In this document: piece after piece, positions 34,038 to 42,684 of the stretch
How positions within the stretch are numbered: position 1 is the stretch's first letter
Layout: every line of letters starts with the position of its first letter
Source of the DNA: Alphaproteobacteria bacterium
GTDB lineage: Bacteria; Pseudomonadota; Alphaproteobacteria; CACIAM-22H2
Assembly: GCA_016793165.1 (NCBI GenBank)
Contig: JAEULA010000114.1
Coordinates: forward strand, 1-64,000
Reading direction: 5' to 3'
Length of the DNA: 64,000 nucleotides
Notes under the pieces: model-generated
The model's database searches: none
Seen by the model: only the letters and a program-made list of their open reading frames with translations
What the model was told of the DNA's origin: nothing
Program-made: the position numbers and the translations under genes

Positions 34038-34122
34038 CGGGCTGGCCTTAAATTGCGTCGGTCGCGGGTCATGGACCATAGTCGCACGCGAAGGTCGCCG
34101 GCATCGCGCGGGTTCGCAGGTG

Positions 34123-34150
34123 TTGACTTGCCGCATCCCGCGGACATGAT
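34123..34150 (+). promoter_or_regulatory. Candidate sigma-70 promoter for the liv operon
   Basis: TTGACT (34123-34128), a 16-bp spacer and CATGAT (34145-34150) match five of six and roughly four of six consensus positions. It lies 46 bases upstream of the livK-like ATG in the 158-bp divergent gap. The spacing is acceptable; the -10 match is moderate. Confidence 0.4.
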
Positions 34151-34195
34151 CGCGTCCTTCTGACACTTGCCATTCGGCGGGAAGGGACGGCGACG

Positions 34196-35365
34196 ATGAA
34201 GCTCATTCGATCCATCATGGCGGGCGCGGCGCTGATCGCCTTCGGTGCGGCGGGCGCCCTGGCGCAGGAGACCCTGAAGATCGGCGCCATCGGCAGCCTG
34301 TCCGGCGGCGGCACCGCCTGGGGCCTCGCGATCCAGCGCGGCACCGAGCTCGCGATCGACGAGGTCAACTCGACCGGCGGCCTCAAGGTCGGCGACAAGT
34401 CCTACAAGATCGAGATGATCATGTACGACGACCAGTACAACGCGCAGGGCGGCAAGACCGCCGCGGAGCGGCTGGTCCACCAGGACAAGGTGAAGTTCAT
34501 CATCGGCCCGATCGGCTCGGGCCCCGTCCTGTCGACGGTCTCCGTGACGACGCCGGCCGAGGTGCTCGTGCTCTCGAACGGCTATGCGCCGGGCATCCTG
34601 CGCAACGAGGCCAAGGCGCCCTACAACTTCCGCATGACCAACACGAACGACGAGTACTCGGAGGCGTTCGTGAAGTGGGTCAAGGAGGGCCTGCCCAACG
34701 CCAAGAAGATCGGCTTCATCGTCCCCAACGACGCGATCGGCCAGCAGGTCGCGCCGGGCCTGAAGAAGATCTACGAGGCCGCCGGCTTCGAGGTTTTCTA
34801 CGAGATGTACGAGCGCGGCTCGAAGGAATTCATCCCGCTGCTCACCCGCATGATCGCGGCGCGCGTCGACACCTTCGACGTCAACTTCAATGCGCCGGGC
34901 GAGGCCGGGCTGCTGGTGCGCCAGGCGCGCCAGGCGGGCTTCCGCGGCCCGATCATCCAGGCCGGCGGCCCGTCGGTGCCGGAGATCTTCGAGGTCGCGG
35001 GCGGCCTCGCCAAGGGCTTCCTGTCCTACGAGATGTTCGACTTCTCGTCGGAGGTCGGCCAGAAGCTGACCAAGGCCTACGAGGCGAAGTACGGCAAGGG
35101 CATCATCAACTCGCAGCTGCCGGCCTTCTACAACGCCACGCGGATCCTGTTCGAGGCGCTCAAGCGCGCCGGCACGACCACCGACGTCAAGAAGGTGCGC
35201 GACCAGGTCGAGGCGCTCGAGGGCTGGGATACCGGAATCTACGGGCCGGTGCGCTGGACGGGCACGGAGAAGTACGGCGTCAAGCACCAGCTGCTGCTGC
35301 CCTTCTTCATCGTCGAGCTGCAGGAAGACGGCACGACAAAGACCCGCGCCCGGGTCGTTCCCTGA
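34196..35365 (+). CDS. livK: Branched-chain-amino-acid-type ABC transporter substrate-binding protein
   Basis: 389 aa. The Sec signal peptide MKLIRSIMAGAALIAFGAAG ends at ALA before QE. The mature protein is a Peripla_BP_6 (LivK/J type) protein: LKIGAIGSLSGGGTAWGLAI, ELAIDEVNSTGGLKVG, KFIIGPIGSGPVLS, RMTNTNDEYSEAFVKWV. It is the first gene of a complete five-gene transporter. Despite the name, this family binds many ligands (amino acids, amides, urea, aromatic acids); the enzymes around it hint at amide- or amine-type ligands, by inference. Confidence 0.92.
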   Translation: MKLIRSIMAGAALIAFGAAGALAQETLKIGAIGSLSGGGTAWGLAIQRGTELAIDEVNSTGGLKVGDKSYKIEMIMYDDQYNAQGGKTAAERLVHQDKVKFIIGPIGSGPVLSTVSVTTPAEVLVLSNGYAPGILRNEAKAPYNFRMTNTNDEYSEAFVKWVKEGLPNAKKIGFIVPNDAIGQQVAPGLKKIYEAAGFEVFYEMYERGSKEFIPLLTRMIAARVDTFDVNFNAPGEAGLLVRQARQAGFRGPIIQAGGPSVPEIFEVAGGLAKGFLSYEMFDFSSEVGQKLTKAYEAKYGKGIINSQLPAFYNATRILFEALKRAGTTTDVKKVRDQVEALEGWDTGIYGPVRWTGTEKYGVKHQLLLPFFIVELQEDGTTKTRARVVP

Positions 35366-35389
35366 TCTGAGTCGGGACGGCGATAGATC

Positions 35390-35421
35390 GCGCGCCGCCG
35401 GGCGAAGGTCCGGCGGCGCGC
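35390..35421 (+). repeat. Stem-loop between livK and livH (12-bp perfect stem)
   Basis: GCGCGCCGCCGG (35390-35401) pairs with CCGGCGGCGCGC (35410-35421) around an 8-nt loop. It lies 24 bases after the binding-protein stop and before the permease gene. With no T-run it is more likely a partial attenuator or 3'-end stabiliser that raises binding-protein level relative to the membrane subunits. Confidence 0.75.
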
Positions 35422-35439
35422 TGCGCTTCAGGCTCCGAC

Positions 35440-36369
35440 ATGCTCGACGCCCTCTTCGGCCCCATCGGCCTGTTCTTCACCAATCCGATCCTGCTCGGGC
35501 AGATGATCGTGAACGGCGTCAGCCTGTCCGCGATCTACGTGCTCGTGGCGCTGGGCTTCACGCTGCTGTTCGGCATCATGCGGGTCGTCAACTTCGCGCA
35601 CGGCGAGTTCGCGATGCTCGGGGGCTTCTCGCTCTACTACCTGTACGGCGGCTTCACGATCCCCTGGCTCGGCCTGACCATCAAGCTGCCCTGGCTGATC
35701 GCCGTGCCGCTGGCGGCCCTCGCGGTGGCCGTCCCGGCGCTGGTGCTGGAGCGCCTCGTCTTCCGCTGGTTCTACCAGCGCATGTTCCAGAGCATGATCG
35801 GCCTGATGGGGCTGAGCATGATCATGGTGTTCGGCAGCCTGCTGATCTGGGACGCGCATGAGCGCCAGGTGCCGGCCGCCTTCACGCGGATGATCGAGCT
35901 CGGCGAGGTGCTGCTGCCGCTCGACCGCCTCGTCGTGATCGGCGTGGCGATGGCGACGCTGGCGGCCTTCTACCTGTTCATCACCCATACCCGCGCCGGG
36001 CTCGCGATGCGCGCCGCGGCGCAGGACCTGGAGATCGCCGAGACCCAGGGGATCGACACGCGCAGCATCTACCGCATCGCCTTCTTCGTCGCCGTGCTGC
36101 TCGCGGCGCTGGCCGGCGCGCTGTTCGCGCAGACCTACACGGTGTCGCCCTTCATGGGCGAGCGCCCGCTGATGGTCGCCTTCATCGTCGTCATCCTCGG
36201 CGGCATGGGCAGCATCCCCGGCGCGGCGCTGGGCGGCATCATCCTCGGCTTCACCGAGAGCTTCCTCGGCACGATGTACGGCGCCGCGGTCTCGGCCTTC
36301 GCGTCGTTCGGCGTGGTGATCCTGCTGCTGATCTTCCGCCCCTGGGGCCTGCTGGGGACACCGGAATAG
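35440..36369 (+). CDS. livH: Branched-chain-amino-acid-type ABC transporter permease LivH
   Basis: 309 aa, multi-pass membrane protein. Diagnostic stretches are SLSAIYVLVALGFTLLFGIM, RVVNFAHGEFAMLGG, IDTRSIYRIAFFVAVLLAAL and VVILGGMGSIPGAALGGIIL. It forms the translocation channel with LivM. ATG 35440 follows the 74-bp gap with the stem-loop; livM begins two bases after its stop. Confidence 0.95.
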   Translation: MLDALFGPIGLFFTNPILLGQMIVNGVSLSAIYVLVALGFTLLFGIMRVVNFAHGEFAMLGGFSLYYLYGGFTIPWLGLTIKLPWLIAVPLAALAVAVPALVLERLVFRWFYQRMFQSMIGLMGLSMIMVFGSLLIWDAHERQVPAAFTRMIELGEVLLPLDRLVVIGVAMATLAAFYLFITHTRAGLAMRAAAQDLEIAETQGIDTRSIYRIAFFVAVLLAALAGALFAQTYTVSPFMGERPLMVAFIVVILGGMGSIPGAALGGIILGFTESFLGTMYGAAVSAFASFGVVILLLIFRPWGLLGTPE

Positions 36370-36371
36370 CC

Positions 36372-37349
36372 ATGACGAGCGCGAGCCTCGCCGCCGCGCG
36401 CGGCGCCACCGGCCGCTCGAGCGGCCACCGATGGGCGATCGCCGCCGTGGCGGCGGCGCTGGCGCTGTGGCCGCTGCTGACCCAGGACAAGTTCTTCCTG
36501 CATGTCGGCACGCGGCTCTGCTTCGCGGCGATCGGCGCCGCGAGCCTCCACCTGATCATCCGCACCGGCCACGTCTCGCTGGGCCACACGGCGTTCATGG
36601 GCGTGGGCGCCTACACGAGCGTCTACCTCGTGATGCAGCTGAAGCTGCCGTTCCTGGCCGGGCTCGTGGCCGCGACCGGGGCGTCGGCGCTCCTCGCGCT
36701 TGCGATCGGCCCGGTGATCCTGCGCCTGACGGGCAAGTACTTCGTGCTGATCACCTTCCTGCTCGGCGAGATCGCGCGCATGGTCTATGTCGACTGGCGC
36801 AGCGTCACCGGCGGCGCCAACGGGATCTTCGAGATCCCGCCGCCCGCGCCGGTCTTCGCCGAAAAGCTCTGGTACTACTATCTCGCGCTGGCCGCGGCGG
36901 CGGCGGTCGTCGCCTTCTGCGGGCGGCTGCTGAACTCCGAGGTCGGCCGCGCGATGGAGTCGATCCGCGAGGGCGAGCGGCTCGCCGAATGCTCCGGCGT
37001 CCCGGTGATCCGCACGAAGATCACCGTCTTCGTCATCGCCTGCGCGCTGGTCGGCTTCCAGGGCTCGCTCCAGGCGCATTACGAGACGCTGATCAGCCCG
37101 CAGCTCTACTCCTCGCTGGAGTCGCTGAACTACGTGATCATGAACGTGATCGGCGGCATGCACACGCTCGTGGGGCCGCTGGTCGGGGCCGCGTTCATGA
37201 TCATCGTGCCGGAGCTGCTGCGCGACTACGTCAACGCACAGCACATCCTGTTCGGCATCATCCTGATCGTCGTCATGGCGGGCCTGCCGACCGGGCTCGT
37301 CGGCATGGGATCGAAGCTGATCGCGGCGCTGCGCGGGGGCTCGCGATGA
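36372..37349 (+). CDS. livM: Branched-chain-amino-acid-type ABC transporter permease LivM
   Basis: 325 aa membrane protein. LivM features are IRTGHVSLGHTAFMGVGAYT, LRLTGKYFVLITFLLGEIAR, VDWRSVTGGANGIFEIP, ESIREGERLAECSGVPVI and NYVIMNVIGGMHTLVGPLVG. It pairs with LivH. Its TGA overlaps the livG ATG (ATGA at 37346-37349). Confidence 0.95.
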   Translation: MTSASLAAARGATGRSSGHRWAIAAVAAALALWPLLTQDKFFLHVGTRLCFAAIGAASLHLIIRTGHVSLGHTAFMGVGAYTSVYLVMQLKLPFLAGLVAATGASALLALAIGPVILRLTGKYFVLITFLLGEIARMVYVDWRSVTGGANGIFEIPPPAPVFAEKLWYYYLALAAAAAVVAFCGRLLNSEVGRAMESIREGERLAECSGVPVIRTKITVFVIACALVGFQGSLQAHYETLISPQLYSSLESLNYVIMNVIGGMHTLVGPLVGAAFMIIVPELLRDYVNAQHILFGIILIVVMAGLPTGLVGMGSKLIAALRGGSR

Positions 37350-38125
37350 GCACGCTGCTGGAGGTCGAGGGCCTTTCGCGCAACTTCGGCGGCCTGGCCG
37401 CGGTCAGCGGGTTGGGGCTCGATGTCCAGGAGCGCGAGGTCTTCGGCATCATCGGCCCGAACGGCGCGGGCAAGACGACCGCGATCAACCTGATCAGCGG
37501 CGTGATCAAGCCGTCGTCGGGCGTCGTGCGCTTCCGCGGCGAGGCGGTCACCGGCCTGCCGCCGCACCGCCTGGTGCGCAAGGGCCTGGCGCGGACCTTC
37601 CAGGCGACGACGGTCTACGGCCAGCGCAGCGTGTACGAGAACTGCCTCCGCGGCGCGTATCTCCATCTCTATCCCGGCTTCCTCGGCACATTCCTGCACA
37701 CGGCGGCCGCGCGCGCGATGCGCGCCGAGGCCGATGCGCGCATCGAGGAGGTGCTGGGATGGCTCGGGCTGACGGCGGCGGCCGACACGATCGCGAGCAA
37801 CCTGCCCTACGGCGCGCAGAAGACGCTCGGCCTCGCCATCGCCCTGGTCGCGCAGCCGTCGCTGGTCATGCTCGACGAGCCCGCAGCCGGGCTGTCGGCC
37901 GAGGAGGCCGACCATGTGCGCGACACGATCCGCCGGCTGCGCGAGCGCGGCATCGCCGTCGTCGTGATCGACCACAACATGCGCTTCATGCGCGACATCT
38001 GCGACCGCATCTTCGTCATGCATCACGGCCAGGAGCTCGCCCGCGGCACGCCCGACGAGGTGCTCTCCGATCCCACCGTGATCCAGGCTTACCTCGGCCG
38101 GGCCTATGCCAAACCTGAAGCTTGA
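37346..38125 (+). CDS. livG: Branched-chain-amino-acid-type ABC transporter ATP-binding protein LivG
   Basis: 259 aa. Walker A is GPNGAGKTT in FGIIGPNGAGKTTAINLISG, and Walker B LVMLDEPAAGLS is present. The LSxGxQ region is altered: ASNLPYGAQKTLGLAIAL, the LPYGxQ form usual in LivG. The C-terminal IFVMHHGQELARGTPDEVLS, VIQAYLG is standard. It overlaps livF by 20 bases. Confidence 0.95.
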   Translation: MSTLLEVEGLSRNFGGLAAVSGLGLDVQEREVFGIIGPNGAGKTTAINLISGVIKPSSGVVRFRGEAVTGLPPHRLVRKGLARTFQATTVYGQRSVYENCLRGAYLHLYPGFLGTFLHTAAARAMRAEADARIEEVLGWLGLTAAADTIASNLPYGAQKTLGLAIALVAQPSLVMLDEPAAGLSAEEADHVRDTIRRLRERGIAVVVIDHNMRFMRDICDRIFVMHHGQELARGTPDEVLSDPTVIQAYLGRAYAKPEA

Positions 38126-38816
38126 CGGACTTCGCGTCCGCTACGGCGCGATCCTCGGCACCGACGGGGTCGGGTTCGAGCTCGCCTCCGGCGAGACGCT
38201 GGCCCTGATCGGCGCCAACGGCGCGGGCAAGTCGAGCACGCTCAAGGCGATCCTCGGCATGGTCGACTATCCGGAGGGCTCGATCACCCTCGACGGCCGG
38301 TCCCTCAAGGGGCTCAGGCCGTCGGAGATCGTGCGGCTCGGCATCGGCTACAGCCCGGAGGGCCGTCGCGTCTTCCCGCAGCTCTCGGTCTACGAGAACC
38401 TCAAGATCGGCGCCTACTCGCGCGATCGCGCCGAGGCGGCCGAGCGCGTCGAGCGCATCTACGCCTATTTTCCCCGGCTGAAGGAGCGCGCGCGCCAGAA
38501 CGCCGGCAGCCTGTCGGGCGGCGAGCAGCAGATGCTCGCGATCGGCCGCGCCCTGATGTCGCGTCCTTCGATCTTCCTTCTCGACGAGCCGTCGCTGGGG
38601 CTGGCGCCGGTGATCGTCGAGCGCATCGGCGACATTCTGCGCGAGATCCAGGCCGCCGAAGGCCTGTCGGTGATCCTCGCCGAGCAGAACGCGGCCTGGG
38701 CTCTGGCGATCGCCCGGCGCGCCGTCATCCTCGAGCTAGGCCGCGTGACGTTGACGGGTCCGGCGTCCGAACTGCTCGAGAACCCGCAGGTCCGCCGCGC
38801 CTATCTCGGGATCTGA
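38106..38816 (+). CDS. livF: Branched-chain-amino-acid-type ABC transporter ATP-binding protein LivF
   Basis: 236 aa. Walker A GANGAGKSSTLKAILGM, the LivF signature GIGYSPEGRRVFPQLSVYEN, ABC signature SLSGGEQQMLAIGRALMSRP and Walker B IFLLDEPSLGLAP are all present. It is the last gene of the liv operon; the deacetylase gene converges on it after a 25-bp gap. Confidence 0.95.
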   Translation: MPNLKLDGLRVRYGAILGTDGVGFELASGETLALIGANGAGKSSTLKAILGMVDYPEGSITLDGRSLKGLRPSEIVRLGIGYSPEGRRVFPQLSVYENLKIGAYSRDRAEAAERVERIYAYFPRLKERARQNAGSLSGGEQQMLAIGRALMSRPSIFLLDEPSLGLAPVIVERIGDILREIQAAEGLSVILAEQNAAWALAIARRAVILELGRVTLTGPASELLENPQVRRAYLGI

Positions 38817-38841
38817 CCCGGCCGGCGCCCGCCGCGCCCGC

Positions 38842-39735
38842 TCACGAGCCCGGCACGATCCCCTTCGGCAGCGCGGCGCAATAGCGGGCGATCTCGCCGG
38901 GCGTGGTGATCCAGAGGTCGCTGCGGTGCTCGAGCACGTGCGCCAACGCCCCGCGCAGCGCGTGCAGCCGGAACGGCTGGCCGATGATGAACGGATGCAG
39001 CGAGACGCCGAAGACGAGCGTGCGCTTGCGCGACTGCAGCAGCATCTCGTCGAACTGGTCGACGATCATCTCGGCGAACTCGCGCGCGCTGTGCTGACGG
39101 AAGACGAGCGCCGGCGAGTCGTTGAGCTCGAGCGGGTAGGGCACCGAGAGGATCGGACCGGAGCGCGTGCGCATCCAGAAGGGCTGGTCGTCGGCGGGCC
39201 AGTCCATCACGTAGTCGTAGCCGGCCTCCTTGAGCAGATCGAGCGTGACCCGGCTCTGCGCGAGATAGGGGCCGAGCCAGCCGCGCACCGGCTTCCCCGA
39301 GAGTCGCGCTAGCACCTCGGTGCATTCCGCGATCAGCCGCGCCTCGTCCTCTTCCCAGAGCGTGTCCTGGCGCTCGGCATTGGTCCGGCCGTGGCCGACA
39401 TACTCGTCGCCGCGGCGGTTCAGCCGCTCGACGATCTCGGGGCAGTACTCGAGCGCCGCGGAATTGATGTTGTGCGAGGCGGGCAGCTCGAACTCGTCGA
39501 GCAGGTCGAGGAGGTTCCAGATCCCGACCCGGTTGCCGTAATCGCGCCAGGCGTAGTTGCGCTGGTTCTGCGGCGCGGTTCCCGTCGCGCTGTCCGAGCC
39601 CAGGCCCGCGTTGAACGCGAAATGCTCGATGTTGTTGCAGATCGTGACCGCGAGCCGCTTGCCGTTCGGCCACACGTAGTCGGGGCGGCGATCGATCGGA
39701 ACGAAGTCGTAGCGGTTGTGGGCGGGAAGCTTCAT
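38842..39735 (-). CDS. Polysaccharide-deacetylase-fold amidohydrolase (PuuE/allantoinase-like), third copy
   Basis: 297 aa. It shows the same subgroup pattern as the pair at 28355-30204: YVWPNGKRLAVTICNNIEHF, YAWRDYGNRVGIWNLLDLLD, EYVGHGRTNAERQDTLWEED, GWLGPYLAQSRVTLDLLKEA and FGVSLHPFIIGQPFRLHALR. No signal peptide is seen, so a cytoplasmic amide hydrolase is likely. Placement directly behind the liv operon and divergent from an MmgE/PrpD operon mirrors the first pair, which faces an oxygenase/MmgE operon. ATG 39735 gives the common family start. Confidence 0.82.
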   Translation of the reverse strand: MKLPAHNRYDFVPIDRRPDYVWPNGKRLAVTICNNIEHFAFNAGLGSDSATGTAPQNQRNYAWRDYGNRVGIWNLLDLLDEFELPASHNINSAALEYCPEIVERLNRRGDEYVGHGRTNAERQDTLWEEDEARLIAECTEVLARLSGKPVRGWLGPYLAQSRVTLDLLKEAGYDYVMDWPADDQPFWMRTRSGPILSVPYPLELNDSPALVFRQHSAREFAEMIVDQFDEMLLQSRKRTLVFGVSLHPFIIGQPFRLHALRGALAHVLEHRSDLWITTPGEIARYCAALPKGIVPGS

Positions 39736-39883
39736 GGCGTGTCGACTGGGGCTGGAGTCCGGAGCGGCGCGACGTGGCCGGCACCTTGACAGTGCCCATT
39801 CTCGCCCGTCAACTCGCCGCGCCTCGACATTGCGCGCACGACGTCGCGTCCGGTGCCGAGGCCTGCGATCGAGAGGAAGCGCG
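39736..39883. promoter_or_regulatory. Divergent intergenic region with a consensus -35 element
   Basis: 148 bp between the deacetylase and the MmgE/PrpD gene. A perfect TTGACA lies at 39786-39791 on the plus strand, but no good -10 follows at 16-18 bp (TCAACT at 39809-39814 is weak). GAGAGGAAG shortly before 39884 is the likely ribosome binding site of the MmgE/PrpD gene. Confidence 0.3.
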
Positions 39884-41302
39884 ATGGACACCACGAACCC
39901 GACCGGGCCGCGCGAGCCCGCGACGAGCCCGGAACCGACGGCCGACGGCGTGCGCGCCCTCGTGCGCTGGGCGGCGACGCTCGAGGCCGCGGCGATCCCG
40001 GAGGCCGCGCGGCGGCGCAGCTATCTCATCCTCTGCGACGATATCGCTGCGATCGTCGCGGCGCGCGACGAGGCCGAAGTGGCGGCGCTCCAGGTCCGGA
40101 TGGCGGCCTCGGGCGGCGTCGCCGAAGCGACCGTATTCCGCGGCGGCCGCCCCCGCACCGATCGCTATTCGGCCGCCGTCGCCAACGGCGCCGCCTGCGA
40201 CTGGTGCGAGCTCGACGAGGGTTACCGCAAGGCGACGTGCCATGCCGGGCTCTACACGGTTCCCGCGCTCGTCGCCGAGGCCGAGGCGACCGGCCGGTCG
40301 GTCGAGGACGTGATGCGCGCGCTCACGATCGGATACGAGGTCGCAGCGCGCTTCGCCCGCGCGTTCCACTTCAAGAAGCTGACGCTGCATCCGCATGCGA
40401 GCCTCGCCGCCATCGGCGCCGCGGCCGGGATCGCGGCGCTGCGCCGCGTGCCCGAGGCGCAGTTCCTCGCGGCGGTGACCGCCGCCGCAACGATGGTCGC
40501 GCCCGGGCCGTTCAACCACGCCGTCACGGGCGCCCTCGTGCGCAACGTGTGGCCCGCCGCCGGCGCGTGGTGCGGCATGCGCGCGGTCGACTGGGCGGAA
40601 TGCGGTATCGGCGGTCTCGCGCAGTCGCCCTACCACGTCTTCGTCGACGCCTTCGGGGCCGAGGCGCGCCCCGCGGAGTTCACCGCCGGGCTCGGCGGCG
40701 AATGGGCGGTGGGCGACGGCTATCACAAGCTCCACGCCTGCTGTCAGTACTCGCATTCGGCCGTCGAGGCGACGCTCGACCTGCTCGGGCGTGCCGCGCG
40801 CCGGCCCGAGGCGGGTGCGATCCGGCGCATCACCGTTGAGACCCATCGCCTGGGCCAGACGCTGGACAACCGGTCGCCCGCGACGACGCTCGCCGCCAAG
40901 TTCTCGATGGCGCATATCGTCGCGGCGACCTGCGCGCTCGGCCATGCCGGCGCCGAGGCCTTCGCCGGCTCCACGCTCGCCGATCCGACGATCGCGGGGC
41001 TGCGCGAGCGCGTGACGCTCGCCCCGTTCCTGCCCGAGCAGGCCTGGCCGCTCGACCGGCCCGCGCGCGTCACGCTGGATCTCACCGACGGCACGCGGCT
41101 GCAGGGCGAGTGCCTCAGCGCGCGCGGCGGACCCGACCGGCCGTTCTCGACCGAGGAGATCCTGGCGAAGATCGGCAAGATCACCGCGGGCGTCTATCCG
41201 GCGATGGCCGGCGTGGCGCAACGCCTGATCGCGCTCGATCCGGCGACGGCGCGGCAATCCTGGCGCGACACGGTCGGCGAGATCACCGGAGTGACGGCGT
41301 GA
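39884..41302 (+). CDS. MmgE/PrpD family protein (copy 2 of 4)
   Basis: 472 aa. Landmarks are SYLILCDDIAAIVAARDE, AAVANGAACDWCELDEGYRK, LTIGYEVAARFARAF, LHPHASLAAIGAAAGIAALR, KLHACCQYSHSAVEATLDLL and FSTEEILAKIGKITAGVYPA. The usual HAxDFDDT active-site region of MmgE/PrpD is replaced by ACDWCELDEGYRKA, so substrate or reaction may differ from copies 1 and 3. Reaction unknown. GAGAGGAAG precedes ATG 39884. Its TGA overlaps the ATG of the flavoprotein gene. Confidence 0.87.
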   Translation: MDTTNPTGPREPATSPEPTADGVRALVRWAATLEAAAIPEAARRRSYLILCDDIAAIVAARDEAEVAALQVRMAASGGVAEATVFRGGRPRTDRYSAAVANGAACDWCELDEGYRKATCHAGLYTVPALVAEAEATGRSVEDVMRALTIGYEVAARFARAFHFKKLTLHPHASLAAIGAAAGIAALRRVPEAQFLAAVTAAATMVAPGPFNHAVTGALVRNVWPAAGAWCGMRAVDWAECGIGGLAQSPYHVFVDAFGAEARPAEFTAGLGGEWAVGDGYHKLHACCQYSHSAVEATLDLLGRAARRPEAGAIRRITVETHRLGQTLDNRSPATTLAAKFSMAHIVAATCALGHAGAEAFAGSTLADPTIAGLRERVTLAPFLPEQAWPLDRPARVTLDLTDGTRLQGECLSARGGPDRPFSTEEILAKIGKITAGVYPAMAGVAQRLIALDPATARQSWRDTVGEITGVTA

Positions 41303-42684
41303 TGGGCGGCTGGGACATCGAGACCGATCTGCTCGTCGTCGGCGCCGGCGCCTGCGGCTTCGCCGCGGCGATCGCCGCGCGCGACGCGGGCCTGCAGGTC
41401 GCCATCGTCGAGAAGCTGGACCGCGCTGGCGGCAACTCCGCCCTCAGCACCGGCTCGGTACCGGCGGCGAATTCGCGCTTCCAGCGCGAAGCGGGCATCA
41501 AGGACTCGCCCGAGCGCATGATCGAGGACCTGATGCGCCAGGGCGGGCCGCACGAATGCCCGGAGATCACGCGCGCGCTGTCCGAGCAGTCGGCGTCGCT
41601 GGTCGAGTGGCTCGTCGACGTCGCCGCGGCGCGCATGTCGCTGATCACCGACTACTGCCATGTCGGGCACAGCGTGCCGCGGCTGCATGCCCCGCGCTCG
41701 CGGCGCGGAAAGGACCTGGTCGACGACCTCGTCGCCGCGGTCGAGTCGCGCAGCGTGCCGATCGCGGTCGGCAATCCCGTCAAGGAGCTGGTCGCCGACG
41801 CCGGCGGCGCCGTGACCGGGGCGGTCGTCGTCGACAAGTCGGGCGCCGCGAGCCGCATCGGCGCGCGCAAGATCCTGCTCGCCACCAACGGCTACGCCGC
41901 CAACAAGACGCTGGTGCGCGAGTTCTGCCCGGAGATCGCCGGCGCGGAGTATTTCGGCGCGCTGGGCAGCACCGGCGACGCGGTGACCTGGGGCCGCGGT
42001 CTCGGCGCCGGCCTCGCCAACATCGGCGCCTATCAGGGCTATGCCGCGGTCGCCTATCCGCAGGGCAGCCTGCTGTCGTGGACCACCATCGAGAAGGGCG
42101 GGATCCTGGTCTCGCAGGACGGCACGCGCTTCGGCGACGAGAGCATCGGCTATTCCGGCTACGCGAAGAACGTGATGGCGCAGGGCGAGTTCGCCTACGC
42201 CGTCTTCGATCGCCGCATCTTCGACGTCACGAGCAAGGAGGAGGAGTTCGTCGAACTCGCCAAGCACGGCGGCGTGAAGACCGCCGACACGCCGGCAGCG
42301 CTCGCCCGGTTCTTCGACGTCGATGCCACAGGGCTGGCGGCCACGCTCGAGGCCTACCGCCGCGCGGCGCGCGGCGAGGCCCCCGACCCGTTCGGGCGGC
42401 GCGAGTTCGGCTTGGCGCCACTGGAGGCGCCGCTGTTCGTCTGCCGCGTGAAGCCCGGACTGTTCCACACCCAGGGCGGCCTGCGCATCGACACCCGCGC
42501 GCGCGTGCTCAAGGCGGACGGCGCGGCGATTCCCAATCTCTTCGCCGGCGGCGGCGCGGCGGCGGGGATCAGCGGCCGCGACGGCGGCCGCGGGTATTCC
42601 TCCGGAAACGGCCTGCTGACCGCGCTCGGTCTCGGCCGCATCGCGGGGCTGACGGCGGCGGACGAGATCCGGAGCGGCCGGTGA
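41302..42684 (+). CDS. FAD-dependent oxidoreductase (soluble fumarate reductase/ketosteroid dehydrogenase-like)
   Basis: 460 aa, FAD_binding_2 family. The dinucleotide-binding motif is LLVVGAGACGFAAAIAARDA (10-29), with VEKLDRAGGNSALSTGSVPA next, a central substrate cap, and the C-terminal FAD contact IPNLFAGGGAAAGISGRDGG followed by YSSGNGLLTALGLGRIAG. Members reduce or dehydrogenate C-C bonds (fumarate, urocanate, steroids). There is no signal peptide or heme domain, so it is cytoplasmic. It is sandwiched by overlaps between two MmgE/PrpD genes (TGATG at its start, GTGA at its end), so the three proteins almost certainly share a pathway. Confidence 0.88.
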   Translation: MGGWDIETDLLVVGAGACGFAAAIAARDAGLQVAIVEKLDRAGGNSALSTGSVPAANSRFQREAGIKDSPERMIEDLMRQGGPHECPEITRALSEQSASLVEWLVDVAAARMSLITDYCHVGHSVPRLHAPRSRRGKDLVDDLVAAVESRSVPIAVGNPVKELVADAGGAVTGAVVVDKSGAASRIGARKILLATNGYAANKTLVREFCPEIAGAEYFGALGSTGDAVTWGRGLGAGLANIGAYQGYAAVAYPQGSLLSWTTIEKGGILVSQDGTRFGDESIGYSGYAKNVMAQGEFAYAVFDRRIFDVTSKEEEFVELAKHGGVKTADTPAALARFFDVDATGLAATLEAYRRAARGEAPDPFGRREFGLAPLEAPLFVCRVKPGLFHTQGGLRIDTRARVLKADGAAIPNLFAGGGAAAGISGRDGGRGYSSGNGLLTALGLGRIAGLTAADEIRSGR

